Below, piece by piece: positions 1-12,292 of a stretch of 64,000 nt of DNA. This DNA is from Sanghuangporus weigelae (Eukaryota > Basidiomycota > Agaricomycetes > Hymenochaetales > Hymenochaetaceae): the NCBI GenBank assembly GCA_033182465.1, contig CP137321.1, forward strand, positions 1,426,001 to 1,490,000, in the 5' to 3' direction. The notes below the pieces were generated by a model. The model saw only the letters and a list, made by a program, of their open reading frames with translations, had not been told where the DNA came from and did no database searches. A program made the position numbers and the translations under genes. The first letter of the stretch is position 1, and each line of letters opens with the position of its first letter.

Positions 1-171
1 TACATTGGCATCAGGAGAGTTGCTCATGCAATGACACGCATGATCTCGTGTCTTTCAGCATCACTAATACTGTGTTCTCGGCGCGATGTGACTTGCTTTT
101 CACCATCATCTACTTACAAAGCCTGAAACATAAACAACGTCTGAAATTGGTTATTCCTGTCTCTTGCAATA

Positions 172-2239
172 ATGATTTCTGAGGATATCAAGCGTCAGAT
201 TGGTCAGGTAGAGTGGATACTCGATGCGAGGTTTGAGCGTCACTGAAACGCCTTCGAATTATACATACTTTTAGCATTTTGTCTTCGGCTTCCAAGGGTA
301 TGAACCGAGTGAAAGCATTGTGAAATTGATCCGTGACTATCATGTTGGGTGCGTGATCTATCTAGGTTGATTTTAAACGAGAAGCTGAGAAGCCGCATAG
401 GAGTGTGATAGTTTTCAAAAGAAATATACAAAGTTTGATTTTGCGCATATATTCATGCACATCGTCTCTCACATGATGCAATCAAGGTCTTCCACAGCTT
501 CACAAGTTGATTCGAAGCCTGCAGAAGCTTGCAAAAGATTCTGGACATTCGCAACCGTTATCAATAGGCATAGATCAGGAGAATGGCCTCTGTGCAGCAT
601 TCAGTTCTACTTCTAGAACGGATGCTGGTACTCAATTGTAAATGAAAGCTTTCTTAGCCTCGTATTTTCAAAGCCATCACTCAGTGATTGCAGCCCAGGA
701 GCCATGGCGTTGGGTTTCACTGGGAGTCCAGAAGTGGCACAAAAGGTCGCTAATTCAACTGGGCGCGAGATGCGTCTTGCAGGAATCAATTGGGCATACA
801 GCCCAGTGGCCGATGTGAATTCTGATCCCCGTAATCCAGTCATAGGTAATCCATTCGTTCTTTAGTTGCTGATGTTTTGTTGACGTCTTCTTGACTCATT
901 CAGGTGTTCGTTCTTACGGCGAAGGTACTTGTCCCGTATCCTTCGTCTCATCTTTCCTAATGGGCCATTTCTAGACCCCAAATCTGTAGCATCGTTTGTT
1001 CAAGCTGTATCCGATGGACTTGTCTCAGCAGGCATCGCATCTTGTGCAAAACATTTCCCGGGCCATGGTGACACCCATGTCGATTCGCATCTAGCATTGC
1101 CCGTGATAACGAAGGACTTAGCAAAGCTTGAGGAGACTGAGCTCGTTCCCTTCCGGTTCGCGATCACTAACGGGATACCGAGTATTATGACGGGACACAT
1201 GGCGCTTCCACCTCTCATCACGGCATTAGGTGCAGATTCTGACATTCGCATACCTGCGTCTCTTTCGAAGGGCGTAACTACGATTCTGCTCCGCGAAAAA
1301 CTTGGATTCAAGGGTATGGTCGTGACAGACTGCCTAGAAATGAATGCAATCTCGGAGGGATATGGTATCGGCCCAGGTGCCGTAATGGCGCTCCGTGCAG
1401 GTGCTGACGTCGTTATGATTTGCCATCTCATGGAGCATCAGCTTGCCGCTCTGGAAGCTACTTATGCCGCTGCCGAGAAAGGCGAGATAGGACCGGACTT
1501 TCTTCGCGCTAGTGAGGAGCGTATACGATCCATGAAAGATGCTTTTTGTGGGCGATGGGAAGATGTTCTGGAGAAGCCCTTCAGCAACGAAGAAATATCG
1601 AACTTGAAGAAGGAGAATGCGCTTTTCAGCAAACAAGTCTATGCGCTCTCAATCAGATGGCTTTCCAGACCAAAAGACGACAGAGAATTGTACATATCCG
1701 CCCATTCGGATGTACTTGTTCTGACGCCGCAAGTTGAGAGTATTAACGCTGCAGTCGACGATCCACAAGATCTGATACGAACAGTGAACGGCAGTATACG
1801 CAATACCGCCGGACCCTCTTACATGGCATTCGCAACAGCTATTGCGCGCCGCGCTCCCTTCTCGACCCATATTGTCTACTCACCTTTAGAAGCTGTCGAA
1901 GGCAGTTCACTTTCAGAAACATTAACGAAGTCAATCCTGTCTGCGCACGCCGTTGTATTCACTACGCGCAATGCGCACCAGGCATCATGGCAGACGGTCG
2001 TGCTTCGACGAGTAGCGGATGCCATTCGCGTTGCATCGCAAGATGAAAGGAATAAGCCGATTAAGTTGATTGTAGTCGCGAGTTGCGCTCCATACGATCA
2101 TTCACTATTGGCCTCAGACGATAGGACAAAGGACCTTCCCTGTCTATGCACCTACGAGTTTACGAAGCCAGCTCTAGAAGAGGCAGCAGCCAAGATTTAC
2201 GGAGAGGAACTTGCTACCCAACGCAGGCCATCCAAATGA
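172..2239 (+). CDS. Glycoside hydrolase family 3, NagZ-like beta-N-acetylhexosaminidase
   Basis: Predicted to hydrolyse beta-linked N-acetylglucosamine or related sugars. Model of seven exons: 172-207, 275-365, 412-432, 487-637, 694-845, 904-924, 975-2239 (578 residues). The N-terminal TIM barrel is clear: GIDQENG in exon 4, FPGAMALG in exon 5, then KHFPGHGDTHVDSH, which carries the His/Asp pair typical of NagZ-type enzymes. VVTDCLEMNAI holds the likely nucleophile Asp. The last 200 or so residues are a less conserved C-terminal domain. The chosen start gives MISEDIKRQIGQ, which leads straight into the barrel with no signal peptide, so a cytosolic location is inferred. The open frame continues upstream of 975 through intron 6, which is not coding. 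In bacteria this subfamily recycles peptidoglycan; the fungal substrate is unknown. The family call is secure, the substrate is not. Confidence 0.93.
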
Positions 2240-2396
2240 TGGTTTCCTATACCATGCAAACAATCTGCTTATCTAGAAAAATTGTGGTATCGTTCTGTGA
2301 CCTCGCGGTATATATGATTGTGTACTTGTGAACTTGTCTAGATTCAGACGATCGCCAAGAACAAGTTGGCTGTTCGTACTGTAATTATTGGATGCA

Positions 2397-3400
2397 TTAT
2401 TCCTTCCAAGGGTAGTCGAATTTTGGCTGGTCCTTTCGTCTCCAGAGCTTCTTCCTGTCAAACGCAAGGTAAGCGGCAATTTTTGCCATCCTGAGGATGG
2501 TTTCCGTACTTCTTTTTGGTGGTTAGATTCTCCGCGAACACTTCGACACAATACTTGGATTTAAATTCACGTATGAAGCGAGGGTCCCTGAATACGCATT
2601 TCAGATCTGAGAAAGAACATATTATTTATTGTTTCTCGCACCAGAGCTCGCTTGCGACACCCAAGTCCTTGCAGCACCTCATCAAGGCATTACTTTTGCA
2701 CGCCTCAGTCGCAGTCGCAATCCCTGCAGGGTCGAAATATTCTTGCTCTCCTCGAGAAACTGCTACAAGCCTATCATAGAATTTCATGACAACACTCTTA
2801 ATCAGGAGATCGTCAACTTACCTTCCGAGGCAAACTAGCGCGTATTCTCTGCTGACTATTTTGGGTCCGACGTTTGTTTCACTCCTCGGAGCAAGGCCCC
2901 AGCCTCCAGGTCCAAATGCTTTATTCAGGATCCGTCTGTATTTTATTTCAGGCAGATATATCAGACCATCTGTAAAGTCATTAATATACTGAAGGTACAG
3001 TAGTACTTAATAGCTCACCGGGCTTGATTTCAATATCCATAGGTTGCAATGGAGATTGTAAAATCTCGGCTGCCTCTTTGGAGAACGGCTGCGCAGAGAG
3101 GCCGTAGTAACTCGTCGACCAGTCTCTAGTCGCCTCGGTCTCATAGTTATTCTCTGCACCGTTCACTAGCTCGCTTGGCGCCCCAGCTGTGGTGAGTTCC
3201 TCGCTGACTTCTACTCCGTTTGTAGTGTCGGTGAGCGAGTCGATTATTGAGGGGTTTCCTTGACCTGGCACTACTGTACCGGCATAGCGAAGCTGGATTG
3301 GAACATATCGATATTTCAGAGGGACAAGACCAGCTGTCTTGGTATGATTTCGCAACAAAGAAGTGGATTTTGCGAACAGCCGGGACGCCATGGTGGACAT
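2397..3400 (-). CDS. mgm101: Mitochondrial genome maintenance protein Mgm101
   Basis: Single-strand annealing DNA-binding protein, related to Rad52, that maintains and repairs mitochondrial DNA in nucleoids. Five exons: 3019-3400, 2822-2969, 2642-2770, 2510-2587, 2397-2454 (264 residues). The first 40 or so residues are basic and Ser/Leu-rich with no acidic residues, as expected for a matrix-targeting sequence. The conserved core follows: [20 protein letters not shown], then [12 protein letters not shown], the [20 protein letters not shown] segment and [14 protein letters not shown] at the C-terminus. Length matches the fungal family. Two in-frame ATGs lie close together (M1 and M4). It starts 115 bp from the likely start of the divergent gamma-tubulin complex gene, so they probably share a promoter. 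The 3' end converges on the GH3 gene with 157 bp between stops. Confidence 0.96.
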
Positions 3401-3515
3401 TGAGACAGCCGATCCACGGTTCTGCGGGAGAAAAACGTGTTACAGAAAGGCGTAACGTGACGGAACGTGTCGCATGAACCATCTCAAATACCGCGTCTAT
3501 TTGCCAAATCCTGGT

Positions 3516-6500
3516 ATGGCGCAACGCCCAATCTCAGCAATAGGGACGTCTCGTCCATCTTCAAGTATGTCACGTCCGGCCTCAGCGGCCTCTTATCGTA
3601 CTACGTCGCGAATGTCTCATAGGCCGGTATCCCGTCTCTCCCAGCGTCCTGCTACGCGGCAATCCCGCGCCCTGTGCCAGACGTTGGTAACTAAGCTTAC
3701 CGGACTATCTCCTGACGAAGATGGTGATTTTGAAGTCGCTTATGACATGGCGATCCGGTGTATAGAAAGTATCACAAAGCAAGCAGCATCTCCAGACCTG
3801 CTGTCCGCTCAGGCGCAGCTTAAAAGGTGAGTTCTCAGCCACAGTTTAAAAAGACTTACTGAGTACCGGAAGTATAGATTCTCAAAGAAAGCTCGCATAC
3901 AATGTCATGAAGATCTCGCAGAAGCCCTTGACTTTACTTTCAAAAGGTTTCGTGCAGATACCGAGAAACGTGGAGATCTTGATAATGAAATCAGTCCATC
4001 CAAACTTGCAGAACATCTTCAGTTTCTTGTGAGTCGCGCATGATTGCTATTCGACTCATGTTACCAAAATCATCCCTGATCTTTTCAGTTCCTTCTGGCT
4101 TCTCCGCCTTCCCACTCTACGCTCGAGTTTGCCGAAGAATTTCTCGACCGAACCCAAAATCCGTCAGGTCCATCAGGTCTTACATGGGTTGACATTCTGA
4201 AGGAAGAACCGTTTGAAGGTCAACACTGGCAAGGTGCTATTGGACTTCCTCCAGGTAGCGTGGTCGGACAGGAAGATCCGGTTGAAAGTTTTAACTCGAG
4301 TCCAACATTATCTTCCATCAGCGATTCTGAACTGGATGAACGAGGTGGATTGTTCAATTTCCACGATCCTGAAGATGTCACGGATGTCTCTGAACAAGCC
4401 CTTTCTCCTCCATCTTCCGTTGGGACAAATGATCGAGTTCTAGCTGAAGAGCGCGTCGTGGAGTCTTTTAGACTACGTCTAGAGCTAGAGGCCCTTCAGA
4501 GGCGTCAATATTGGAAAAGAACATGGAAACCGGACGTTAGTATCGATCGCGCTTTTGACCTGGGTGATCCATCCACTCTCAGTAAGTCTGGCAATGAAAA
4601 GCATAGGTATCTGACTAAAGCCCATCAATAAGGGGTTTCGTTTGAGAAGGTGATGGGTTCAGCCAATGGAAAATACCATTTCAGTGGAGATGACCAGGTA
4701 CAAGGATTCAAGCTCTCTTCAGGAACAATCGTTTATCCCGCCCTTATTTTGTAGCGATACATCAACGAACACGATGCCGTCCGAGAAGTGCTCATTTCAT
4801 TACAAGGACGAAGCAGTATTTTATTCGAGCAATCAACGGATAAGAATGGCCTTCTTATGGTAGCTGTGCGTGGCTTTTTTTTCGATCATTCCCAATCACT
4901 TAGAATGAACAATAATTATAGACCTTCAAAGGTGCTCCAAAATTGCTTCACCTCACGCCGTTAGCCCAGGAGTCCATTCTGGCGAAGTTTGCCTATCTTT
5001 CAACTGTATTGCACAGATTGCGTGACTTCCTCATCTCAATCAGTCGAAGTACGGAAGATTACCCAGCGCGACGGAGAGAATTCCGAACTCTTGAAGCATT
5101 CGCTGAAGCCCTAGAGCTTCAGCTGATTCGCTTTGACGTAAGCATGGCTCGAAGAGAGGAAGGCATGCTTCGTGCGCAAGAACAGTGCGGCGGGAGCATC
5201 GTCGTCAGCCTGATGAGCCTGGAAAAAGCCTTACGAGAAGAACTTTCCGACTGCTTCGACGAATTACTCGGAATTATTTGCCGATGCTTTCCCGGGACAA
5301 TATGGACAAGCAGGGATCAGATGCTTGCTCGAGTCAGGCATTCGCCTTCTACGTTTTCATCGCAGCTATTAGACGCACTATTTGAAGCGATCCAAAGAAA
5401 ACGGGCTTTTGGAGATTCCGTCAGTGCATCCATCATGATGCATATCTTTCTGAGGACTGCCGAACCTGTCTGGAGTATGCTTGGGCGTTGGTTGCGTGAT
5501 GGAATATTCGTGCCTGAACCCGCGAATACTGTCTCGGAACAAGACAATTTGCCTCAAGAGTTTTTCATTGAATCTAATGGCCTACAAGTTGTGGATCCAG
5601 ACTTCTGGACTTGCGGATATAGTCTTAGGACATCTTTCACTACGGAAGGCACATCAGATGAATATTCCGGCGTTCCTGTCTTTTTGCGTTCCTTATCGGA
5701 TAAAATTCTAGGAGCAGGAAAGTCGATTGGGTTGCTTCGCATTCTCGGACATAGCGGGGAAATCGAATATGGGAAACTATCGGTTAACATTTGGCCAACG
5801 TTTGAGACATTCATGATGAAGATGTTCAATCAAGGAGCATTATTCGGCTCTCCCAGCACAGAAATGATGGGTGTCGACATTTCTCTTGACAACTTGTCAC
5901 TGTTGCTGTCTGATCATCTCTTGCCGGTTTGCGCCAGTGCGGAGAAGGCCCTCATGAACCTATTGCACAGCGACTGTGGCCTTCTGTATCACCTTCGTGC
6001 TATAGAAGACCTATTTCTATCTAGGAAGGGAGACATCCTTGTCGACTTTTGTGATGTCTTGTTCAGCGCGGTAAGTGAAATCCACATGCATTGAGTTCCA
6101 TTTCATTTATTGCCACAGATCGATTCGAAGAAAATATGGACAGATTATCATTTCCTCAATACGGCATTTCGTGAGACTGTAGAATCTCGAAGAGCGTATT
6201 GGATCGACTCAAATCTTGTCCGTCTGTCGTACAAATCCAATAGCAGAAATGCTTTACAACGTTCTGTCAAATGCTTTGATGGGCTCACTGTGGAGTACGC
6301 AGCTCCGTTTCCGTTGGTCTTCGTCATTGGCAGTCGCGCGTCGGAGGTGTACAATGCTATCTTAGTTATGCTGATCAAAATACGGCGTGCAAAAACATTC
6401 TTGGATAACATCCTCTTGCGCTCGCAGAAGGAGACATTGCGTAGTCAAGGTGAATTAAAGAGCTTCTATGCAATCCGAAGTAAACTCTCTTGGTTTGTCA

Positions 6501-7324
6501 AGTGAGCCGTCTTTGACTTGTCCTTTCAAACATGTAGCTGAGACGTTCTTATAGCACCTTCCTCGGCTTCTTATGCTCGCATGTGTGTATCTCTTCGAAT
6601 CTATTAGGAATGGGACTTATGGCATTTCTAGGTTTTACAAGTAGAGACACAGCGCTTTCATGCCTCCTTACGTGACTCCGGCTCTTTGGATGATGTTATC
6701 GACCTTCACCAGAAATAGTGAGTCGATGAGGTACTGTCAACTGTCTGTTAATGATTCTCTTTCTTAGTCTTGACACGCTTGAAAAACTCTGCCTGCTCGA
6801 CGATGAGGTAAGCATATTCGCGTTCGGTAGTGAAAAGCTTCGTGTGTTAATGACAGAAGAAGACCGCGGCTCTCCAACGCGCGTTACGATCAATACTGGA
6901 CATGAGTGTCTCTTTCAGCGACTGTTTTGTTGCTTTCGCAGGAGATACGACTCTGAACACATCTCAAACCTCGACCGGGGGGCGGCACCGTCACAGAAGT
7001 CGTAGGCAGCGTCGCCAGAGACTCAATGTCGTCTCCTTCGCGCCGATCTCATCCTTCCGGGATGAAGACTCTGATAGCTCTGATTCTGAGCTTGACGAAT
7101 CAGTTGTGCAAGAGATCGTAGAAGACAATGTTCACACTTACGCGGCACCATCAGCATATGAATCTTTCAGCGTGGACGATTTCTTTGATCAGAATGAGAA
7201 GCTTGCGAAGGACCTTGATTCACGAGTCCGGTATATCCGAAGAGAGGTTGAACGGCTTGCATCAAGAAAAGTAGGCTCACAATTCGACGTTCTCGCGTTT
7301 ATGCTGCAGGACTGGGACTTATAG
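3516..7324 (+). CDS. Gamma-tubulin complex component (Spc97/Spc98 family, GCP5/GCP6-like)
   Basis: Subunit of the gamma-tubulin ring complex that nucleates microtubules at spindle pole bodies and other organising centres. Ten exons: 3516-3826, 3878-4028, 4089-4581, 4633-4865, 4922-6070, 6119-6501, 6555-6582, 6632-6717, 6768-6807, 6857-7324 (1113 residues). The first 60 residues are Ser/Arg/Pro-rich and low in complexity. Then come GRIP1-type sequence (ALQRRQYWKRTWKPD near the middle) and a GRIP2-type C-terminal domain (SLDDVIDLHQKYLDTLEKLC). An acidic serine insert (DEDSDSSDSELDES) lies near residue 1030, which fits GCP5 or GCP6 better than GCP2 or GCP3. An in-frame ATG at 3474 would add 14 residues. 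Exon 7 is only 28 nt. The family is certain; the GCP5 versus GCP6 choice is inferred. Confidence 0.9.
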
Positions 7325-7509
7325 TCAATTACTAATTGAAAACGTGTAATGTATTTGTAATACATATAGATATCCGCTGGTAGAGTACAACAGTAATACT
7401 ACATGAAAAGCAACAGTACAGCGGAGAAATCACGAAATAAGCAAGGTAACTGTATTTCACACGTAAGTTTACAGCATAGAATAACTTAACCTCCGGATTA
7501 GTATTACTT

Positions 7510-9213
7510 TCATAGTATACTCCTTGCTCCTTTCTTGTCTACCCGACGGTTGATGCCTCCCAATAAAATCTTGATCAGCAATTCAGAATCTAGAGAGCCA
7601 CCATTGTACGGAGTGGTATCGACCATATCCTAAAAGTACACGTGAAGTACTCGTACAAGCGACTAGAATCAGAGATGCCTACCCTTATGCCATACTCCTT
7701 TGCCAGATCGTCATCGAGCTCTCGCAGAGCTTCAGTAGCCCTTGGGTCATCGCCTACCTGCACGAACTGAATCCCAACCTGGTACAATGATGTGAAGGAT
7801 GGATAAGATAGCAGAACAGGGTAGAGTAGAAGGAAACAACACACCTGATACACCGGCAGATTACCCCGATCGAGGCGTCTGGCGGCCTGGATAATGACAG
7901 GTTCTGGGTCATCGGCTGAAGACTTGTGTATAAGCAATTACGTACATATACACGGTTCTTTCACAAAGCTTACTTGGGACTCCATCTGTTATAATGATAT
8001 AGTTCACTGGCTTGACTCGGTGCAGTGCATTTAAATCTCCTCTCAGGATTTCCCGCTGAGCCTGCTCGAGCTCGGATATGTAATCGTTGAGGAGCTCCTC
8101 GAGCCTCCGAGCTAGCAGAGAAATTCCCTGAGGCTCGATGCTATCAAATTGCCGTTTCACAGACTCTCCACTCTGAAAACATTCGTGTAAGTGATGGACA
8201 GCATTGAGAGATTAGGAAGTAGAATGCTTACACGCATATTCCGAGCTGATCTCCTAGCGTTCAAAAAGTAAACGTCTATGCCTTCTGTGTCGTATCTTGC
8301 TGCAACTTCGGCGAGTGAGGCTAGAGCCTCTCTCGTCTGGCACACAGCATAAGACAACGAAGATAGAAAATAGTTCAAGCAAACTGACCTCAGTCCATCT
8401 CTCTCCAACCATTGACACCGAGTCATCAATGATGAATATCGTGTCGTACTGCTTCAACAGTTCCAATGGGTCCTCTCGACTGTGGGTACTGGTAGGGCTT
8501 GTCATTATCTCACCCGTGACTGAGGCGGATTCTGCAGGGAGTGGAGGAAGCCTTCGCATTCTATTATAGCTGAGTTCGTTCCTCATTCCGCTTCCAACGC
8601 CATATCCATACTCCTCTGGTACAGATTCCTCGTATTCGCTGTCGTCCGTTTGGTTTGTTGGATATCTTCTGTGCCCTTGTGTCTCATCAGATGCGGCTCT
8701 GCGATGACCTTTCTCCCGGCGCGGGCCTCCCGGAACATCCAAGAATCCACCGTAAGTATGAGGCAGGTGGAGGGTTGACGATGACGGATCTGTGGGACTA
8801 TAAGGTGGAGGTTGTGCGAGGAACTCGGAAGACCTTTCCGCTTTGCTCGGTCCTGGAACGTTTGCCGACCGCGATCTACGTATATCCACGGCACTCTCGC
8901 TTGACCGCAGGCTAGTTTGGGACGCGGCGTAGGTGAATGATCTCCGATGACCTGGACTCCGATTCGTCGTCGTCGTCGCCGTCGTATTCGAACTGGCAAG
9001 ACGATGCTTGTTGATAGTGTCCTGGCTCGCATTTGGGTGCTCATTAATATTCTGGCTAGATGATGAATCTATGGTAAACGGCGATATAATATATTCCGGA
9101 CCGAGCGGCTTTGAGCGCGCTCGACTGAGAACACTCCCGAACGTTCTTGGTCCAGATATAAAGGACGGGTCTCTTCTCAGAGAACTCGTGGGCGATGAGG
9201 GCGTATTACCCAT
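7510..9213 (-). CDS. von Willebrand factor type A domain protein with N-myristoylation-type start
   Basis: Uncharacterised fungal vWA protein of 471 residues. Six exons: 8389-9213, 8232-8336, 7974-8172, 7845-7915, 7683-7778, 7510-7629. Residues 1 to about 250 are Ser/Pro/Arg-rich and look disordered, with a PPYSP motif. The vWA domain starts with TIFIIDDSVSM, a metal-ion-dependent adhesion site of the D-x-S-x-S kind, and continues through VNYIIITDGVPTDDPEP and GIQFVQVG to a C-terminal PYNGGSL segment. I chose the ATG at 9213 because the codon six bases upstream is GTG; the protein then begins MGNTPSSP, which has Gly2 and Ser6 as in N-myristoylated proteins, so membrane attachment is possible. 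Function is unknown. It converges on the GCP gene. Confidence 0.9.
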
Positions 9214-9388
9214 AGACACAGGGGCGACAATGGGACTGGTACAAGAGCAAGATGCCCGTCTTGCAGCAAGTACGGTTTAACTACCGAGTCATGCGGGGAA
9301 GTTGTAAGTTACGACTCCGACGGGCCCATGCGTGATCTTAAACATGAAGAGCGTCTCGTTTATATTTCCGATACAAATAAAAAAATAA

Positions 9389-11108
9389 TCACGAAATAAA
9401 AGGGCTTTTACGATCAGCAAGTCTTGGGAACGCTGCATTTGCGGCTAATACTACCGTCTGCTTTTCGTGAGAGATGTATCCTCTGATGAATCCTTTATAG
9501 ATCATATTTGCAAGATAGCATTCCACCTCTTCTACCTCCACCGTTTCGCCAGTTACCCGGATAGCACAGTGGAACATCTTTATTGGGATCCGGGTGTTAC
9601 GGTCAAGCAGAATCCAGCTGTGTCGTGGCGGTTCATTATTGACTCGAAACATTGAAGAACAGAATAGAATTATGCTCACACTTTCCTGAACAAGCCCCTC
9701 ACGGCGAGCTCACGGGCTCGCTCAATAATAAGCCAGGTATTCAACTCGAGCAACCTCTTTTCTAATTTAGACATTGCGTCGTCGTATGCTTTTATGTCCG
9801 CCTTTCGTATGGAAGATATAAATGGCGAATAAATTTTCGCTAGCACCGGATACCGGTCCAGAAGTTCGTCGGAGGGAAGGTGGCCTCGGAGTATGCGCAA
9901 GGGAATCAGATACGACAATATTCGCCTGAAGAAATAAGTCATTCTCGACTCATAGACACCTTTGAAAGTGTACGTACTGCCTATTTGCTTGAGCTTTGAT
10001 GTGGCAATTGTAGAATGCCTGCGTGAGCTCCTTTTCTGCCTACAAATTGTTGAGCATGCTATTAATGGAATGCTCTACAAAAGTAGCTACCCTCTCAAAA
10101 TCTTCATTGAGAAATGCTATGACACCCATATAGTACCTGTAGGTAACCTACGTACAGCACTCATTCGTTGTTGCTGTCTTCTCTGTTGTTTCAAATCATA
10201 CCTGATGTGCTCTCGGATAGGATGATAACGGAGGAATGTCCTTGTTTGCTTCCAGAGCGCGGAGAATATTTCGTGACAGAGCTATTCGTTTGATCTGCCC
10301 TTTGTGAGAAAAAGCCATCCCAAGGTTATAGGTATGTCCGACTCACTCGAAAGTAGCATTTCATCACCAAACCCACTACATAGTAAACCCCCCATTTGCG
10401 TGATTCAGAAGGAGGCGAAGTTCTTTCAAGTAGTTTGTTGGTAAAGAAGCCACTTAAACGCATGGAAGAACGACAGACCTATCCATCACACAATGCGTGA
10501 AAGCTTTTGTAATGATTCGTGCTGCTTCTTCCATGCATTCAGTCTGATTTTCAGCTGTGTCTGCCTGAGCGTTTGGTTAGCGCTAAGTGACAATTCAAGA
10601 TCTCCTCCTGCTCACATCATAAGCAATATCCCGCAAATCTCTCAATATAGCGAACAGCGCAGGTAACGTCCACCCGGTGTTGTTCGTGAAGAATCTAAAG
10701 AACGATCTAAATAAAGTGGTGAGAATGCGTTAGCCGGAAATGTTGTGACTTTCGAATAAGTGGCAATAGACGGCACACGAGACAAGTTGGGAATGCTCCT
10801 TGAAAGCATCTTCCGGCCGATCATTTGCAATATTATTCACGACAAGAACATATGAGATGGCAATATCGTCCCAAGGAGAGACCAGAGACCCTTCGTATGG
10901 GGCGAGAGTTTGGCGCTGTCAGCCCGGTGACGCGTTAGTAAATCCACAATAACCTGAAGAAGAATGTACCCACCGTTGGCTTGCTAAATGCCTTCACCAT
11001 GTCCTTTGCATGAGAGCTTGTTGGTCTCAGCAGGTAGGCGAGATGCAGACCGTCTTGTTCTGTCAGAGCAGATGCGAGCATGCTCAAGAACTCCGAGAAT
11101 GTAACCAT
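9389..11108 (-). CDS. PCI domain protein, PCID2/Thp1-like TREX-2 subunit
   Basis: Homologue of PCID2 (yeast Thp1), a subunit of the TREX-2 complex that couples transcription to mRNA export at the nuclear pore. Ten exons: 10974-11108, 10779-10915, 10616-10706, 10479-10564, 10347-10422, 10202-10294, 10091-10147, 9978-10039, 9680-9925, 9389-9617 (403 residues). Diagnostic stretches are ESRKWGVYYVVGLVMKCYFR, VTYRYYMGVIAFLNEDFE and LSYLIPLRILRGHLP. The C-terminal winged-helix part of the PCI domain reads VECYLANMIYKGFIRGYISH. Length is that of metazoan PCID2. The gene is unusually fragmented, with exons as short as 57 and 62 nt. It starts 213 bp from the divergent thioredoxin-fold gene. A CSN12-like label is the main alternative, but the IKGYISH-type ending favours PCID2. 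Confidence 0.93.
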
Positions 11109-11321
11109 GACCCAGAATTATTTTTTCTTTCCAATCAAGAGAAATTCCTTGTTACTCTGCAGGGTTCGATAACAACGAGTGATACAATGCAAGAGGATGG
11201 TTGATTGCGCAAGAGGGGCGGTGGATGGATGGTGACCAGTGAGTGATGGAAGTGGTTGATATAATAATAAGGGATCGACGCGTCTCATCATCTTCCAATT
11301 CCAATTCCACTCGGTTCACTC

Positions 11322-12242
11322 ATGGCTCTACAACCAACCTTGAAGCCGTTGATCTTTGCAGGAAGGCCAGATGCTCCTCACACCCTTGACATTTTCCGTA
11401 AGTCTGTGTACTAATTTTCTGGTCGACATTGATTGTTATTCATGGTGGCTTTATGTATGCAGTGGACTACGTCTGTCCATTCAGGTACCTAACAAACGAG
11501 TATGCGCTCGTACGAGATGATTCGATATTTCATGCAGTGCCAAGATGTCCTTGACAGTCGACAACGTCGTCAAGCCCCTTCTTGACGCTGGCGGCAAGTA
11601 TGATGGTAAAGTCAAAGCCATCCTGCGCCCGCAAGTCCAGCCGTGGCATGTTGCATCTACATTGACCCATGAATCTGCCCTTGCGGTACGCGCCATTCTC
11701 ACCTGAATATTCATATTCTACTCTAATCGACTTTCGTTTTGTAGGTCGCTAGGATCGCTCCAGAGAAGTTCTGGTCGTACTCCGTTGCAGTGAGTACATA
11801 GTATTGTACTGCCAAGTTCACATGGCGTCATTTAACATACTTACATATGCTTGTCCCTCAGTTATTCAAAAACCAAACGGAATTCTTCGACAAGGCCATC
11901 GCGAACCTTACAGTGACCCAGATCCGCGAGAAGCTGGTGGCTCTTGCAGTCCCCATCGTTGGCGACGACAAGAAAGCCGAACTCACCAATCTTCTCACCT
12001 ACAAGAGTACTCCTAACGGTGGAATTGCTGTAACTGACGAACTCAAGTACAATAGTACGCTTGTTTATTGTATAATGCGCCACCATTCCTAACATGGTCT
12101 TCTTCAAGTTAAATTTGGGAGACAGAACGGCATACATGTGTCTCCTACTGTCCTTTGGGATGGTCTCGTAGCCAATGAAATCTCGAGCTCTTGGACTGAG
12201 CAGGATTGGAATGACTTCTTCAAAGCAAAGGTCATCGTTTAA
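11322..12242 (+). CDS. Thioredoxin-fold (DsbA-like) protein
   Basis: Small protein of 205 residues with a thioredoxin-like fold of the DsbA or GST-kappa kind; the substrate is unknown. Six exons: 11322-11397, 11463-11484, 11538-11685, 11745-11789, 11862-12054, 12109-12242. Near residue 26 the sequence reads LDYVCPFSAK, matching the active-site region of DsbA-like proteins but with Ser where the second redox Cys would be (CPFS), so it would act as a monothiol if it is redox active at all. The VSPTVLWDG segment near the C-terminus supplies the cis-Pro expected of this fold. No signal peptide is seen, so it is probably cytosolic. Exon 2, only 22 nt, encodes most of the CPFS motif. It converges on gatB with 50 bp between the stop codons. 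Confidence 0.88.
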
Positions 12243-12292
12243 ATATAAGCAACAAGAAGTCATGTATCAACCGCAGCAGTGTATAACAGAGA

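Noticed and set aside
1-171. Upstream exon of the GH3 gene
   Set aside because: The ATG at 172 already gives a complete NagZ-like N-terminus, and no signal-peptide exon with a suitable donor is visible.
925-974. Open frame extending the large GH3 exon upstream to 929
   Set aside because: It begins with TTG, has no family similarity and lies between a GT donor and AG acceptor; splicing restores the conserved RSYGEDPKSV junction.
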